A stretch of DNA of 5,121 nt from Pseudomonadota bacterium (GCA_016522385.1 JAEKFU010000035.1:1-5121), one strand, 5' to 3'. Shown: positions 1-5,121, counted from the stretch's first letter. The notes: generated by a model not told the origin, from the letters alone. Made by a program: numbers and translations.

Positions 1-326
1 GCCAGTCGGCAGTTGAGCAGGATCGCGGAGGCAAAATACAGCACGGCGATTTCAAAGAAGATGATCCAAACCAGCAGGACATCGAGACCGTGAGCGGTCA
101 GCGCCAGGTAGAAGAAGTCGGCTGGCAGCAGATGCACGGCCTGCCAGCGGGTCAGGGCAACCAGCAAGCCGAACAGACCTCCGATGGCGAGGAAGACGAT
201 TGCGGCCACTGCGTTGGCTTTGATCAACCGTTCGGCAGCTAGGTCGACCTGCAGACCGGTTGCTGGACAAGTCCGGAATTTTGCGGCGATGCCGCCGATA
301 ATGCCGGTTTCGGCTGAAACGCTCAT
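1..326 (-). CDS. Heme-copper oxidase subunit I, N-terminal part (runs off left edge)
   Basis: This is the start of a membrane-bound heme-copper oxidase catalytic subunit, with 108 complete codons visible before the window ends. Seen: a hydrophilic N-terminus of about 38 residues, a first membrane span at roughly residues 39-60, and a second at about 75-103. The second begins LTAHG, whose His79 matches the low-spin heme ligand that opens helix II in this superfamily; Thermus ba3 subunit I has LTLHG at the same place. The ATG at 326-324 has an AAGGA ribosome site a few bases upstream and lies 16 bases after the subunit II stop, so the two genes are surely co-transcribed. The following sequence, FFEIAVLYFASAILLNCRL, fits a B-family (ba3-like) enzyme. 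The high-spin heme/CuB histidines, cross-linked Tyr and proton channels are not in the window. The enzyme could therefore be an O2 reductase or a related CuA-type NO reductase. Family assignment is confident; subtype is not. Confidence 0.88.
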   Translation of the reverse strand, partial: MSVSAETGIIGGIAAKFRTCPATGLQVDLAAERLIKANAVAAIVFLAIGGLFGLLVALTRWQAVHLLPADFFYLALTAHGLDVLLVWIIFFEIAVLYFASAILLNCRL

Positions 327-342
327 GATGTTTCCTTCGCCT

Positions 343-876
343 CTATTCGACGACGTGGATTCGGCCGACCATCTGGTGGTGACCTAGTCCGCAGAATTCG
401 TTGCAAACCACGCTGAAAACACCTGTCTGGGTAGGTGTAAGCGTAACGACATGTTCGATGCCGGGATGTACTTGAATGTTGATGTTGACTGGCTGCAAGG
501 AGAACCCGTGCTGCAAATCCATGGATGACAGGTGCAGCCGATAGGTCTGTCCTTTCTTCAGTTCCAGGATCGGCCACCACTGAAACGTCCTGGAAAGCAT
601 GTAGACCTCGACGCCCGGCTCCGGTTTCGCCACGGGAATGTCAGCTTCTTCGCGCACCTTGTACTTCTCCGCGAAGGCTTCGGTCCTTTCCTCGAACTTG
701 GTGGGCGAGATGCGATAAACCTCGGTTGACAGGTTTTGATTTCCTTCGAGATGCCACCAGATCATCATGGAGAACATGAAGACGCCCCAAAGGAAGGCGA
801 TGAGGATCCAGGCGAGTTCAGAGCGTCCGACCGGTTCGTTCCACCAAGCTTTGGATTCAGGGGAAGTAAGTGCCAT
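343..876 (-). CDS. Heme-copper oxidase subunit II with CuA site
   Basis: This 177-residue protein is the electron-entry subunit of a heme-copper oxidase. It takes electrons from cytochrome c on the periplasmic side through a dinuclear CuA centre. Seen: one membrane span at about residues 21-42, then a periplasmic cupredoxin domain. All CuA ligands are present: His123 (LQHGFS), then Cys158, Glu160, Cys162, His166 and Met169 in the motif CNEFCGLGHHQM. The His-to-first-Cys spacing of 35 equals that of the Thermus ba3 subunit II as I recall it. The single N-terminal span and short length also resemble ba3-type subunit II rather than the two-span aa3 type. The ATG at 876-874 is preceded by TAGGAG at good spacing. 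The gene starts 9 bases after the stop of the 57-residue membrane protein and ends 16 bases before subunit I. Related CuA-type subunits also occur in sNOR/CuA-NOR NO reductases, so the substrate of the complex is open. Confidence 0.93.
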   Translation of the reverse strand: MALTSPESKAWWNEPVGRSELAWILIAFLWGVFMFSMMIWWHLEGNQNLSTEVYRISPTKFEERTEAFAEKYKVREEADIPVAKPEPGVEVYMLSRTFQWWPILELKKGQTYRLHLSSMDLQHGFSLQPVNINIQVHPGIEHVVTLTPTQTGVFSVVCNEFCGLGHHQMVGRIHVVE

Positions 877-885
877 GTCTATCTC

Positions 886-1059
886 CTACTCGGCGATCGG
901 TATTTGTGAGAGCTCCATCACGCCCCACAGCACATAAAGCACCGTCGGCAGCGTGACGCCCAGGAAGAGCAGGAGAAAGTGGTTGTCGAGCAGACGCTGC
1001 ATCGGCGGGATGCGCACTGACTGTTCGGTAGAATCGGTTTCGCGTTTTTCATCGGCCAT
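886..1059 (-). CDS. 57-residue single-span membrane protein, candidate small oxidase subunit
   Basis: A small gene encodes 57 residues beginning MADEKRETDSTEQ and ending SQIPIAE. Seen: a charged N-terminus of about 25 residues, one strongly hydrophobic span at about residues 27-48 (FLLLFLGVTLPTVLYVLWGV), and a short tail. The ATG at 1059-1057 is preceded by GAGAGGGA at about 6 bases, and an in-frame stop lies a few codons upstream, which fixes the start. It ends only 9 bases before the subunit II start, so it is the first gene of the oxidase operon. Thermus ba3 oxidase has a one-helix subunit IIa (cbaD) which, as I recall, is encoded next to subunit II. By position and topology this protein is the best candidate for that role, though I see no residue-level homology that proves it. 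It could instead be an assembly factor. It is the first gene downstream of the FNR/NNR-type box at 1114-1127. Confidence 0.82.
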   Translation of the reverse strand: MADEKRETDSTEQSVRIPPMQRLLDNHFLLLFLGVTLPTVLYVLWGVMELSQIPIAE

Positions 1060-1113
1060 GGCGATTCCCTCTCGTTACAGGCTGAACCATGGCAACTGCT
1101 CGGGCGCCGGTCC

Positions 1114-1127
1114 TTGATGAAAGTCAA
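1114..1127 (-). promoter_or_regulatory. FNR/NNR/DNR-type activator box of the oxidase operon
   Basis: The sequence TTGATGAAAGTCAA matches the Crp/FNR-family consensus TTGAT-N4-ATCAA at nine of ten defined positions, and the outer arms extend to CTTGA/TCAAG. Its centre lies about 61 bp upstream of the ATG of the small membrane protein. If the box sits at the class II position (-41.5), transcription would begin near 1079, leaving a 5' leader of about 20 bases. On the minus strand CATGGT at 1091-1086 would then be a weak -10 element. Likely regulators are FNR/FnrL/FixK (oxygen) or NNR/NnrR/DNR (NO); the motif alone cannot tell them apart, but the neighbouring nnrS favours an NO-responsive one. 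Confidence 0.75.
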
Positions 1128-1142
1128 GAGATGCCAATATCT

Positions 1143-1157
1143 ACCTGTGTGGCAGGT
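1143..1157. repeat. Inverted repeat ACCTG-N5-CAGGT upstream of the FNR/NNR-type box
   Basis: ACCTGTGTGGCAGGT has perfect 5-base arms around a 5-base spacer, and one further C/G pair forms after a mismatch. It lies about 30 bp farther from the oxidase operon than the FNR/NNR-type box. It could be a second transcription-factor site, but five-base arms also arise by chance and I recognise no named operator. Confidence 0.35.
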
Positions 1158-1237
1158 CGACATAATGGGCGGCTCGCCTCGCGTGCCCGTGTGGCGTTCT
1201 TCGTTCGAAGTTCTGAAATCGGCGAACCGAGCGCAGA

Positions 1238-1630
1238 TTATTCAGGCTTCTTTGTTGCCTCTTCGAGGTAGGCAACTAGGTCCACAATCTGCTTTTCTTT
1301 CTTCAAACCGGCAAAAGTCATCTTGGTGCCTGGCATGAATTTCTTGGGTTTCTTGAGGTACTCAGCGAGCGTTTCGGGAGACCACACGACGCCCGACTCC
1401 TTCATTGCCTTAGAGAATTTGAACCCTTCCAGCGTGCCAGCAGTTCTGCCGAAGACGCCAACGAGGTGCGGGCCGACCTTGCTTTTCTCCTTGTCGACAA
1501 GGTGACAGGTCTTGCACTTTTTGAAGACCTTGGCGCCCTTCTTCACATCGCCCTCGGCAAGAGCTGGAGCGGCCAGCAGGCCAACGCTCATGAAAGCGGC
1601 GCATAGTTTGACAAGTGTTGACTGTTTCAT
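1238..1630 (-). CDS. Secreted, lysine-rich class I cytochrome c
   Basis: This 130-residue protein is a periplasmic mono-heme cytochrome c, most likely an electron carrier to a terminal reductase. Seen: a Sec signal peptide (MKQSTLVK, hydrophobic core, ending APALA at residue 25), then a mature domain of about 105 residues. The heme-binding CKTCH is at residues 39-43. The probable sixth ligand is Met104 in MPGTKMTF, and the GPHLVGVFGR segment is typical of the mitochondrial/c2/c550 group. The mature part has 22 Lys and one Arg against 13 acidic residues, so it is strongly basic. The start at 1630 was chosen because GGAGG lies 8 bases upstream and the signal peptide begins there; the frame stays open farther upstream, but that extension would run into hemA. 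It lies upstream of the CuA oxidase operon in the same direction, so the oxidase CuA domain is the natural partner (inference). Confidence 0.93.
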   Translation of the reverse strand: MKQSTLVKLCAAFMSVGLLAAPALAEGDVKKGAKVFKKCKTCHLVDKEKSKVGPHLVGVFGRTAGTLEGFKFSKAMKESGVVWSPETLAEYLKKPKKFMPGTKMTFAGLKKEKQIVDLVAYLEEATKKPE

Positions 1631-1644
1631 TCGGTTCCCCTCCG

Positions 1645-1669
1645 GGTTATTGGATTTCGCCGCATAACC
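1645..1669 (-). repeat. Possible stem-loop next to cytochrome c ribosome site
   Basis: GGTTAT (1645-1650) and ATAACC (1664-1669) form perfect 6-base arms around a 13-base loop. In the mRNA this hairpin would sit directly before the GGAGG ribosome site of the cytochrome c gene (about 1638-1643). It may affect translation or be fortuitous; the stem is short and half A/T. Confidence 0.25.
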
Positions 1670-1745
1670 GTGAAGTGAATCAGCGGCAAGCCTATCCGAT
1701 CGTCGCAAGCCTGACCTGATCGCAATTGAGACGCTGGCCACGGTA

Positions 1746-2960
1746 TCATGCTGCCTGCGGTTGCTCGCCCGCCACGCGGCTCCAGACATCGGTAATCGCC
1801 GCAACAAAGGCGGCCATGAGCCCATCATCGTGAAATGGACTTGGTGTGATGCGCAGGCGTTCGGTGCCCCTTGGCACCGTCGGATAGTTGATCGGCTGAA
1901 CGTAGATGCCGTGTTGCCGCATCAGCAGATCCGTCATCTGACGAGCCCGCGATGGACACCCGACCAGGAGTGGCACGATGTGGGTCTCAGACGGCATCAC
2001 CGGCAACCCGGCATCCCTGAGTAGGGTCTTCAGCCGCGAGGAGCGCTCCCGATGCCGCTGGCGCAGTTCATCATGTTGCTTGAGATAACGAACGCTAGCA
2101 AGTGCACCGCCTGCAACAGCCGGTGGAAGCGAGGTGGTAAAGATGAAACCGGATGCGTGGCTGCGCACGGCATCGATCATCGCATTCGAGCCGGTGATGT
2201 AACCGCCCAGGCAACCGAATGCCTTGGCCAACGTGCCTTCGATGACGGTGAGCCGGTCGGCGAGGCCTTCGCGCTCAGAAACACCACCACCGCGCGGACC
2301 ATACAGTCCAACCGCATGAACCTCATCGAGATAGGTCATCGCACCGTACCTGTCGGCCAGATCGCAGATTTCGGCGATCGGCGAAATGTCGCCATCCATC
2401 GAATAAACCGACTCAAACGCGATCAGCTTGGGTCGATCGAGAGGCTGGGCTTTGAGCAGCGCTTCCAGATCGGCGGTGTCGTTGTGCCGGAAAATCCTTT
2501 TCTCAGCGCCGGACTGTCGGATACCGTCGATCATCGATGCATGATTGAGTTCATCGGAAAAGATCACACAGTCTTTGACCAGTTTGGCGACAGTTGACAA
2601 AGTTGCAGAATTCGACACGTAACCAGAGGTGAATACCAATGAAGCCTGTTTGCCATGCAGGTCGGCCAATTCGCGTTCCAGCTCAACCAGCAGATGATGA
2701 GTGCCGGAAATGTTGCGCGTACCCCCGGAGCCCGCGCCCATGCGCCGTAACGCATCGACAGCACCGTTGATCACTACAGTGTTCTGGCCCTGGCCGAGAT
2801 AGTCGTTTGAACACCAGACCACGACCTGATCCGGACCCGGCCCATGATTTCGGGCGTAGGGAAATTTTCCGGCAATGCGCTCCAGATCTGCGAACACCCG
2901 ATAGCGGTTTTCGCGGCGTACATTTGCCACGGCTTGTTCGAACAGTCTTTCGTAATTCAT
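1746..2960 (-). CDS. hemA: 5-aminolevulinate synthase
   Basis: This enzyme condenses glycine and succinyl-CoA to 5-aminolevulinate, the first committed step of tetrapyrrole synthesis in the C4 (Shemin) pathway of Alphaproteobacteria. It is a cytoplasmic, PLP-dependent alpha-oxoamine synthase. Its 404 residues match the family length of about 400. Seen: YRVFADLER with Arg21 (equivalent to substrate-binding Arg21 of the Rhodobacter capsulatus enzyme), WCSNDYLG, the glycine-rich GAGSGGTRNISGT (residues 75-87) with Thr81 and Asn83, DELNHASMIDGIR, YLDEVHAVGLYG with Asp212 and His215, and GTLAKAFGCLGGY with Lys246 as the PLP Schiff-base lysine. YVQPINYPTVPRGTERLR near the C-terminus is diagnostic of ALA synthase rather than KBL or BioF. 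The ATG at 2960 has AAGGAG about 8 bases upstream. The gene follows nnrS by 77 bases and has its own FNR/NNR-type box and a palindrome upstream, suggesting heme supply induced under denitrifying conditions. Confidence 0.97.
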   Translation of the reverse strand: MNYERLFEQAVANVRRENRYRVFADLERIAGKFPYARNHGPGPDQVVVWCSNDYLGQGQNTVVINGAVDALRRMGAGSGGTRNISGTHHLLVELERELADLHGKQASLVFTSGYVSNSATLSTVAKLVKDCVIFSDELNHASMIDGIRQSGAEKRIFRHNDTADLEALLKAQPLDRPKLIAFESVYSMDGDISPIAEICDLADRYGAMTYLDEVHAVGLYGPRGGGVSEREGLADRLTVIEGTLAKAFGCLGGYITGSNAMIDAVRSHASGFIFTTSLPPAVAGGALASVRYLKQHDELRQRHRERSSRLKTLLRDAGLPVMPSETHIVPLLVGCPSRARQMTDLLMRQHGIYVQPINYPTVPRGTERLRITPSPFHDDGLMAAFVAAITDVWSRVAGEQPQAA

Positions 2961-2993
2961 CTGGTCGCTCCTTCATCGGCGATCCGAACAATT

Positions 2994-3010
2994 GGTTGCA
3001 TATTGCAACC
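2994..3010. promoter_or_regulatory. Perfect 17-bp palindrome in the hemA leader/promoter
   Basis: GGTTGCATATTGCAACC has perfect 7-base arms around a 3-base centre. It lies 34 bp upstream of the hemA ATG and about 32 bp from the centre of the FNR/NNR-type box. If that box acts at -41.5, the palindrome would cover the -10 region and start site, where a repressor would bind. In a read-through transcript it could instead form a hairpin, but it is not followed by a T-tract, so a terminator is unlikely. I do not recognise the motif as a named operator. Confidence 0.55.
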
Positions 3011-3015
3011 GGGCG

Positions 3016-3029
3016 CATCGGTTCTCCTT
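3016..3029 (-). other. Strong ribosome site and ATG without an obvious gene
   Basis: On the minus strand AAGGAG (3029-3024) is followed five bases later by ATG (3018-3016). The frame opened there is out of register with hemA and runs 111 codons to 2683, across the hemA start. The product resembles nothing I know and most of it is antisense-quality shadow of hemA. The site overlaps the FNR/NNR-type box and could only be translated from transcripts reading through from nnrS. Confidence 0.3.
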
Positions 3030-3041
3030 GACTTCGGTCAA
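3028..3041 (-). promoter_or_regulatory. NNR/FNR-type box upstream of hemA
   Basis: TTGACTTCGGTCAA is a perfect inverted repeat TTGAC-N4-GTCAA, a variant of the Crp/FNR-family box seen at NNR/DNR-regulated denitrification promoters. It overlaps the last codon and stop codon of nnrS and its centre is about 75 bp upstream of the hemA ATG. A class II placement would put the start of transcription near 2993, and the minus-strand hexamer CAATAT (3005-3000) would be the -10 region. FNR-type control of hemA is known in Rhodobacter (FnrL), which supports the reading. Confidence 0.7.
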
Positions 3042-4252
3042 CTGTCCACTTGCCGTTTCTGAGAAGGGCCTATCAGGATCGGTGTGTAGGCGATGACAAA
3101 CACCAAAAAACCAATTGTCCAAAGCCCGCCGGCGATTAAGATCACTAAGAAATATTCTGCCGGGAGGGCGTCCAGTCCAAAGCCACGTAACAATGCTGCT
3201 GCAGCGATCAACACATAGGCACCAGCGATCGGCCGTATGACGGTGAGCGGCCGCCCGGTGTGGCCAAGCGGTGCACGGGTCATCATCGCCAGCGTCATGC
3301 CACCGATGGCGCCAATGGCCAAAAGATGTAGCGCGGCGCTGTGTGAGAACCAACTGCCCAACAATGCTGCGGAAAAGGCTGCCAAGCCAACCGGTATCCA
3401 CAGGTAGGCAAGATGCAAACTCCACAAGATTGGTTCGCCAAGCACCGCGCGCCAACGCCACATGGCAAGCCTTGCAAGGTTGGCGGCAGCCGCGAGTGCG
3501 GCGGCAGTTCCGGTAATCACGTTGGGCAGCGCGGCCAAATGGCAAGCCAAAACGGCGGCCATGCTGGCAATGCTAGTCGCGTCGAGCAACCCGATGCTGC
3601 GCGGCAGGTTCCGATCTTGTCCATTGCGGATCATGGCGTTTCGGGTAAAGGCGGGGATGATCCGGCCGCCCAGGATGACGATCAGCAGGACTGTCGTCAG
3701 TAGTGCGGTAGTCAGCCCCCAGGACGCGGTGTCATCTGTCAATCCGGTCCATTCGCCGTGAAACGCGCAATTAGCGACGATCAGAAGACTCAGCAGCGCG
3801 AGAAAGATCAGATTTCGCGGTGCCGGCCGTATTATCAGCCCCAATGCCACGGTGCCGGCCAGAAAAGGCAGGTGCGCCAGGTCGACGGCGGCAACAAGGA
3901 GCGTGGGCAGGAATGCCGAGAACCACATGACCACACGGCCGGCCATCCACACCACGACGAGCATCACCAGCGGCAAGCCGGCAACACGGCGGGCACCGGT
4001 CCAGGCAGGCACTGCCGTCAGCATGAACCCGCTGATCACTGCACCTGCAAAACCGAACAGCATTTCGTGGCCGTGCCAAAGATGCGCCGGTACGGCGATG
4101 GTCGGTTGCAAGACTACTGCATTGACGCTGTGCAATATCAGCCAAGTGACCCAAGCCAGCATGGCAACGACGGCATAAAAGCCGGCGAGCAGGAAGAAGG
4201 GGCGGAAACCGAAGGAAAGGAGGGGTATTTGGTCGTCAGGACTCGAATTCAT
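3038..4252 (-). CDS. nnrS: NnrS family heme/copper membrane protein
   Basis: NnrS proteins are polytopic inner-membrane proteins, reported to bind heme and copper, that protect cells during NO exposure and are controlled by NNR-type regulators in denitrifiers. Seen: 404 residues, about the family length, with roughly twelve hydrophobic spans and the family signatures in order: SFGFRPFFLLAG (residues 13-24), LWHGHEMLFGFAGA (58-71) with His60 and His62, GFMLTAVPAWTG (75-86), GRIIPAFTRNAM (196-207) and TRAPLGHTGRPL (325-336) with His331. Other candidate ligands are His165, His280, His304 and His309. The start ATG overlaps the apbE stop as ATGA, so translation is probably coupled; GGAA lies about nine bases upstream. 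The stop codon is inside the FNR/NNR-type box that precedes hemA. Co-location with an ApbE/NosX-like gene and heme synthesis fits a role in NO handling. Confidence 0.95.
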   Translation of the reverse strand: MNSSPDDQIPLLSFGFRPFFLLAGFYAVVAMLAWVTWLILHSVNAVVLQPTIAVPAHLWHGHEMLFGFAGAVISGFMLTAVPAWTGARRVAGLPLVMLVVVWMAGRVVMWFSAFLPTLLVAAVDLAHLPFLAGTVALGLIIRPAPRNLIFLALLSLLIVANCAFHGEWTGLTDDTASWGLTTALLTTVLLIVILGGRIIPAFTRNAMIRNGQDRNLPRSIGLLDATSIASMAAVLACHLAALPNVITGTAAALAAAANLARLAMWRWRAVLGEPILWSLHLAYLWIPVGLAAFSAALLGSWFSHSAALHLLAIGAIGGMTLAMMTRAPLGHTGRPLTVIRPIAGAYVLIAAAALLRGFGLDALPAEYFLVILIAGGLWTIGFLVFVIAYTPILIGPSQKRQVDS

Positions 4253-5121
4253 GTACTGAATTCCGCGAAACCGCCTGTGGCGCGCCTTACCAGCACACGT
4301 GCGCCTGGGAAACGTCGCGCGATGCGTGCCGTGCTATCACGACCGGCGACAGCCAGGGCAGTCGACACGGCATCGGCGATGAGCGCCGAAGACGCGCATA
4401 CTGTGACGCTGCTGAAATCTCGGCATGACCGGCCACTCTCCGGGTCGATCAGGTGGTGCCATCGGCCATCATCGGAGAATTTCGTCCCGCTGCCGGCCGA
4501 TGTGGCAACAGCGCCGTTTGTCAGGTTTATTAGGCGCTCCGTCCCGGCGATCTGCACTTGCCAGGATCGACCGGGCAGAGCGCGCGTTTCGCCGAGCTGT
4601 ACCAATGTGTTGCTAAGGCCATGCCGGCGCAGCAAAGCGACAATCTGATCGGTGATGTAGCCCTGGGCAATGCCGTTGAGAGTGAGCGCCATGCCTGGTT
4701 TGATCATGATGACATCGTGGTTCAGCAAAATCTGATCTGGCTTGCATAGATTAAGGGCAGCTGAAATCTGCCCGAGATCAGGATCAGCCCGATCGGCTTT
4801 GACGGCGAAGTGCCTGGCGAGCACCTGCCACAGCGGCTGGATCGCCGGATTGAATGCACCGTTGCTGCGGCGCCAGACATCAAGCGCGATTGCGAGCACG
4901 ACCTGCAGATCGTGTGAGGGGTGTTCCAGCCTTGCATCCCGGTTGAGCCGGCTGATCTGGGAGTCCGGCCGGTAGAGGCTGAAAACCTTCTCGAGACGGT
5001 CGATCTCGGCAATCGCAAGGCCGGTCAACCGGTCTGCCTTTCGGTTATCCAGCCCTTGGAAGATCAATCGACCCTCGGCGCCAAGTGCCGTGCCAGTCCA
5101 TTCATGGCGTGATTGCACCGA
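4249..5121 (-). CDS. FAD:protein FMN transferase, ApbE/NosX-like (5' end outside window)
   Basis: ApbE-type enzymes attach FMN from FAD covalently to a Thr of periplasmic targets such as NqrC, RnfG or NosR. NosX is the version found in N2O reductase clusters. Seen, numbering from the GTG at 5118: EWTGTALGAEGRL (6-18), FSLYRPDSQISRLNRD (46-61), SNGAFNPAIQPLW (85-97), NGIAQGYITD (148-157, the flavin-binding GGIAKGY-like segment), HLIDPESG (222-229) and ADAVSTAL (248-255), whose Asp and Thr/Ser belong to the Mg site. The frame stays open past 5118 to the window edge and no export signal is visible, although family members normally carry a Tat or lipoprotein signal. The true start is therefore most likely beyond 5121. 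The stop overlaps the nnrS start by four bases. The phrase LVQLGETRALPGRSW and linkage to nnrS suggest NosX rather than a general ApbE, but this is inference. Confidence 0.92.
   Translation of the reverse strand, partial: SVQSRHEWTGTALGAEGRLIFQGLDNRKADRLTGLAIAEIDRLEKVFSLYRPDSQISRLNRDARLEHPSHDLQVVLAIALDVWRRSNGAFNPAIQPLWQVLARHFAVKADRADPDLGQISAALNLCKPDQILLNHDVIMIKPGMALTLNGIAQGYITDQIVALLRRHGLSNTLVQLGETRALPGRSWQVQIAGTERLINLTNGAVATSAGSGTKFSDDGRWHHLIDPESGRSCRDFSSVTVCASSALIADAVSTALAVAGRDSTARIARRFPGARVLVRRATGGFAEFST

Larger units (their letters stand above)
1060..1237. other. Intergenic region between cytochrome c and oxidase operon
   Basis: These 178 bases separate the cytochrome c stop from the oxidase operon start. 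They hold an FNR/NNR-type box (1114-1127), an inverted repeat ACCTG-N5-CAGGT (1143-1157) and the ribosome site of the small membrane protein. No convincing gene is present on either strand, and no stem-loop with a T-tract marks the end of the cytochrome c gene. Confidence 0.7.

Noticed and set aside
1199..1210. CTTCG-TT-CGAAG repeat as a terminator for the cytochrome c gene
   Set aside because: The loop is only two bases, the stem is five bases, and no T-tract follows on the minus strand.
1686..1712. Direct repeat GCAAGCCT twice, 19 bp apart, between hemA and cytochrome c
   Set aside because: Two eight-base copies without a recognisable partner motif or promoter are weak evidence for a regulatory function.
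1716..1729. FNR-like sequence CTGATCGCAATTGA upstream of cytochrome c
   Set aside because: It matches only seven of ten consensus positions and its second half is poor, clearly weaker than the two reported boxes.
1631..1828. N-terminal extension of the cytochrome c frame
   Set aside because: It would overlap hemA by about 80 bases, and the methionine at 1630 has a good GGAGG site and begins a typical signal peptide.
2052..2597. Plus-strand open frame of 181 codons
   Set aside because: It is entirely antisense to hemA, whose conserved motifs are intact throughout, and its product has no recognisable features.
3758..4648. Long plus-strand open frame of 296 codons opposite nnrS and apbE
   Set aside because: It lies antisense to two genes with clear family signatures, spans their junction, has low-complexity His/Gln/Arg-rich composition and no good ribosome site. 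It is a by-product of codon bias.
5116..5118. GTG as the true start of the ApbE-like gene
   Set aside because: The frame stays open to the window edge, no ribosome site can be seen and the expected export signal is missing, so the start is probably outside the window.

Overview
The window looks like part of a denitrification or nitric-oxide-response island from an alphaproteobacterium, probably a Rhizobiales or Rhodobacterales relative. The grounds are a C4-pathway 5-aminolevulinate synthase (HemA), an NnrS protein, an ApbE/NosX-type flavin transferase, a class I cytochrome c, a CuA heme-copper oxidase, and two FNR/NNR-type DNA boxes. Base composition is moderately GC-rich. Every gene I can support lies on the minus strand, so transcription runs from high to low coordinates.

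Right end (5121 to 3038): an ApbE-family FAD:protein FMN transferase, whose start lies outside the window, overlaps nnrS by four bases (ATGA). NnrS is a polytopic heme/copper membrane protein associated with NO metabolism. Middle (3037 to 1746): a 77-base gap precedes hemA. It holds a perfect TTGAC-N4-GTCAA box that overlaps the nnrS stop codon and a perfect 17-bp palindrome nearer hemA. Next (1745 to 1238): a 115-base gap without a convincing promoter, then a secreted, very lysine-rich class I cytochrome c.

Left end (1237 to 1): a 178-base gap carries a second box (TTGATGAAAGTCAA) in front of a tight three-gene unit. The unit is a 57-residue single-span membrane protein, a CuA-binding oxidase subunit II, and the N-terminal 108 residues of an oxidase subunit I that runs off the left edge. 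The order small membrane protein, subunit II, subunit I resembles ba3-type (B-family) oxidases.

As a working model (inference), low oxygen plus NO activates an NNR/FNR/DNR-type regulator. That regulator raises heme supply (HemA) and switches on a CuA oxidase or possible CuA-type NO reductase, fed by the basic cytochrome c. NnrS and the ApbE/NosX-like protein support NO and N2O metabolism. Whether the terminal enzyme reduces O2 or NO cannot be settled here because the catalytic part of subunit I is outside the window.
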